Positions 63,136 to 64,000 of a stretch of 64,000 bases of DNA are shown one piece after another (positions within the stretch are counted from its first letter, which is position 1; every line of letters starts with the position of its first letter). The notes under the pieces were generated by a model. That model did not search any database and was not told the origin of the DNA. It worked only from the letters and a program-made list of their open reading frames with translations. Made by a program: the position numbers and the translations under genes. This DNA is from Rhopalosiphum padi (taxonomy: Eukaryota > Arthropoda > Insecta > Hemiptera > Aphididae): assembly GCF_020882245.1 (NCBI RefSeq), contig NC_083600.1:18910001-18974000 (forward strand), in the 5' to 3' direction.

Positions 63136-63180
63136 CGACGTCCGACTGAGGCGCGAGACTGCGAGATAGAGTGATTTATA
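63116..63180 (-). promoter_or_regulatory. UGT core promoter with TATA-, Inr-, MTE- and DPE-like elements
   Basis: On the minus strand TATAAA (63180-63175) is followed 33 nt later by the arthropod initiator TCAGTC with A+1 at 63147. CGAGCGGACG at +17 to +26 fits the motif-ten-element consensus at eight of ten positions, one base early. AGATG at +28 to +32 (63120-63116) fits the DPE consensus RGWYV exactly. This predicts a 100-nt leader before the start codon. The spacing among independent motifs is the main support. Confidence 0.55.
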
Positions 63181-64000
63181 TTTTAAAAAAATAGTGCGTG
63201 CGCGTCGCCTACGATCGTGATGGCGATGATGGTAATAATATATATTATTATGCGTATCGGTCGGATTGGAATTACTGTGCAAACTCCGAACGAGTTACTA
63301 TTCCTATAATATGACGTGTAATCGTTTCGAATTCACTGCCATTCGGCCGGTTTATCATGCCTATGATGTAGTCGATGATGAAGATAATTAATAGGTGTAC
63401 CGCACGTCCGCATTAGATTGTAGGTATATCTAAATATTATATTATACAACTCACAACTGAACGATTAATGAAAGTGGACAGACCGCCTTGTTTACAGAAA
63501 CTGTACTGCAACTTGACCTTCAATCGCCGCTGTAAGATACGTTGAATTGCTATTGCTAATATTATATTACTATTATTTTTGTAATATTATATTTTTTTTA
63601 AATTTTTTTTTTTATTTATTGAACAAAACATAATATTTACAATCTGTATTTACAAGTTATACAATAAGTAAATATGATGATGATTGATTAGCAGGGTGGC
63701 GGCACCCCGTGTATAATATTATATTATGTGTAATATATTTTATCCCGATGTGCAGTTTTGAACTGATATATCGCGTAACATTATACAGTTAGTATTTGTT
63801 TACAAAATTGTACAGTTAGAAAATTTCAATTTGAGTACTACGCATCACCGTCGTTTAAAATCCAACAGAATAAAAGAGATGCGCAGAGGTTACATATCGT
63901 TATATCTTAATAGTTTGAGGAAACTTTGTTCTGGACTAAGATATTTATATTTATATTAATACAAGTACTTATAGTTAAAAATCCCTATTGTAAGTCTTTT
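63181..64000. other. Sequence upstream of the UGT gene to the window edge
   Basis: CpG-richer up to about 63,420 (proximal promoter region), then mixed AT-rich sequence. A small GC patch (gggtggcggcaccccg) lies near 63,700. No further gene start or transposon end recognised. Confidence 0.45.

Noticed and set aside
1..64000. CRISPR arrays, bacterial operons or tRNA/rRNA genes
   Set aside because: The window is eukaryotic; no regularly spaced repeats, no Shine-Dalgarno-led gene runs, and no complete tRNA cloverleaf or rRNA block was recognised.

Overview
The window is very AT-rich eukaryotic DNA with only two clearly intact genes, both in the last quarter. Short GT-AG introns, insect-type gene families, frequent TAGGTA/TACCTA words and dispersed repeats that I recall from aphid genomes point to an aphid or a close hemipteran relative. 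The organism call is an inference.

Positions 1-3.6 kb hold a CpG-enriched patch and several short coding-like stretches on the minus strand that I cannot identify. They may be the 3' part of a gene or a decayed gene. From 3.6 to 50 kb I find no convincing intact gene. This stretch holds transposon debris: two LINE reverse-transcriptase tail fragments (5.6 and 6.7 kb), a pogo-like MITE with both ends (11.2-11.5 kb), a pogo-like 3' end (15.8-16.4 kb), a tRNA-like SINE candidate (19 kb), a frameshifted mariner transposase remnant (20.4-20.8 kb), copies of dispersed repeats, inverted repeats and microsatellites.

At 51.06-54.67 kb on the plus strand is a complete seven-exon SLC2-type sugar transporter gene (540 residues, Tret1-like), preceded by a CpG-rich leader region. 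At 63.05-60.22 kb on the minus strand is a complete six-exon UDP-glycosyltransferase gene (538 residues). Its second exon is only 53 nt long and does not appear as an ORF. It has a core promoter with TATA-, Inr-, MTE- and DPE-like elements and a short upstream ORF. A long foldback MITE sits in its third intron and a hAT-like MITE lies just past its 3' end.

The two genes are convergent and separated by about 5 kb. They do not form a pathway unit: one moves sugars across the plasma membrane, the other glycosylates small lipophilic compounds in the ER. I did not find a new multi-gene system. The points most worth checking are the UGT microexon and promoter, the unidentified minus-strand coding-like cluster at the left edge, and the small MITE families.
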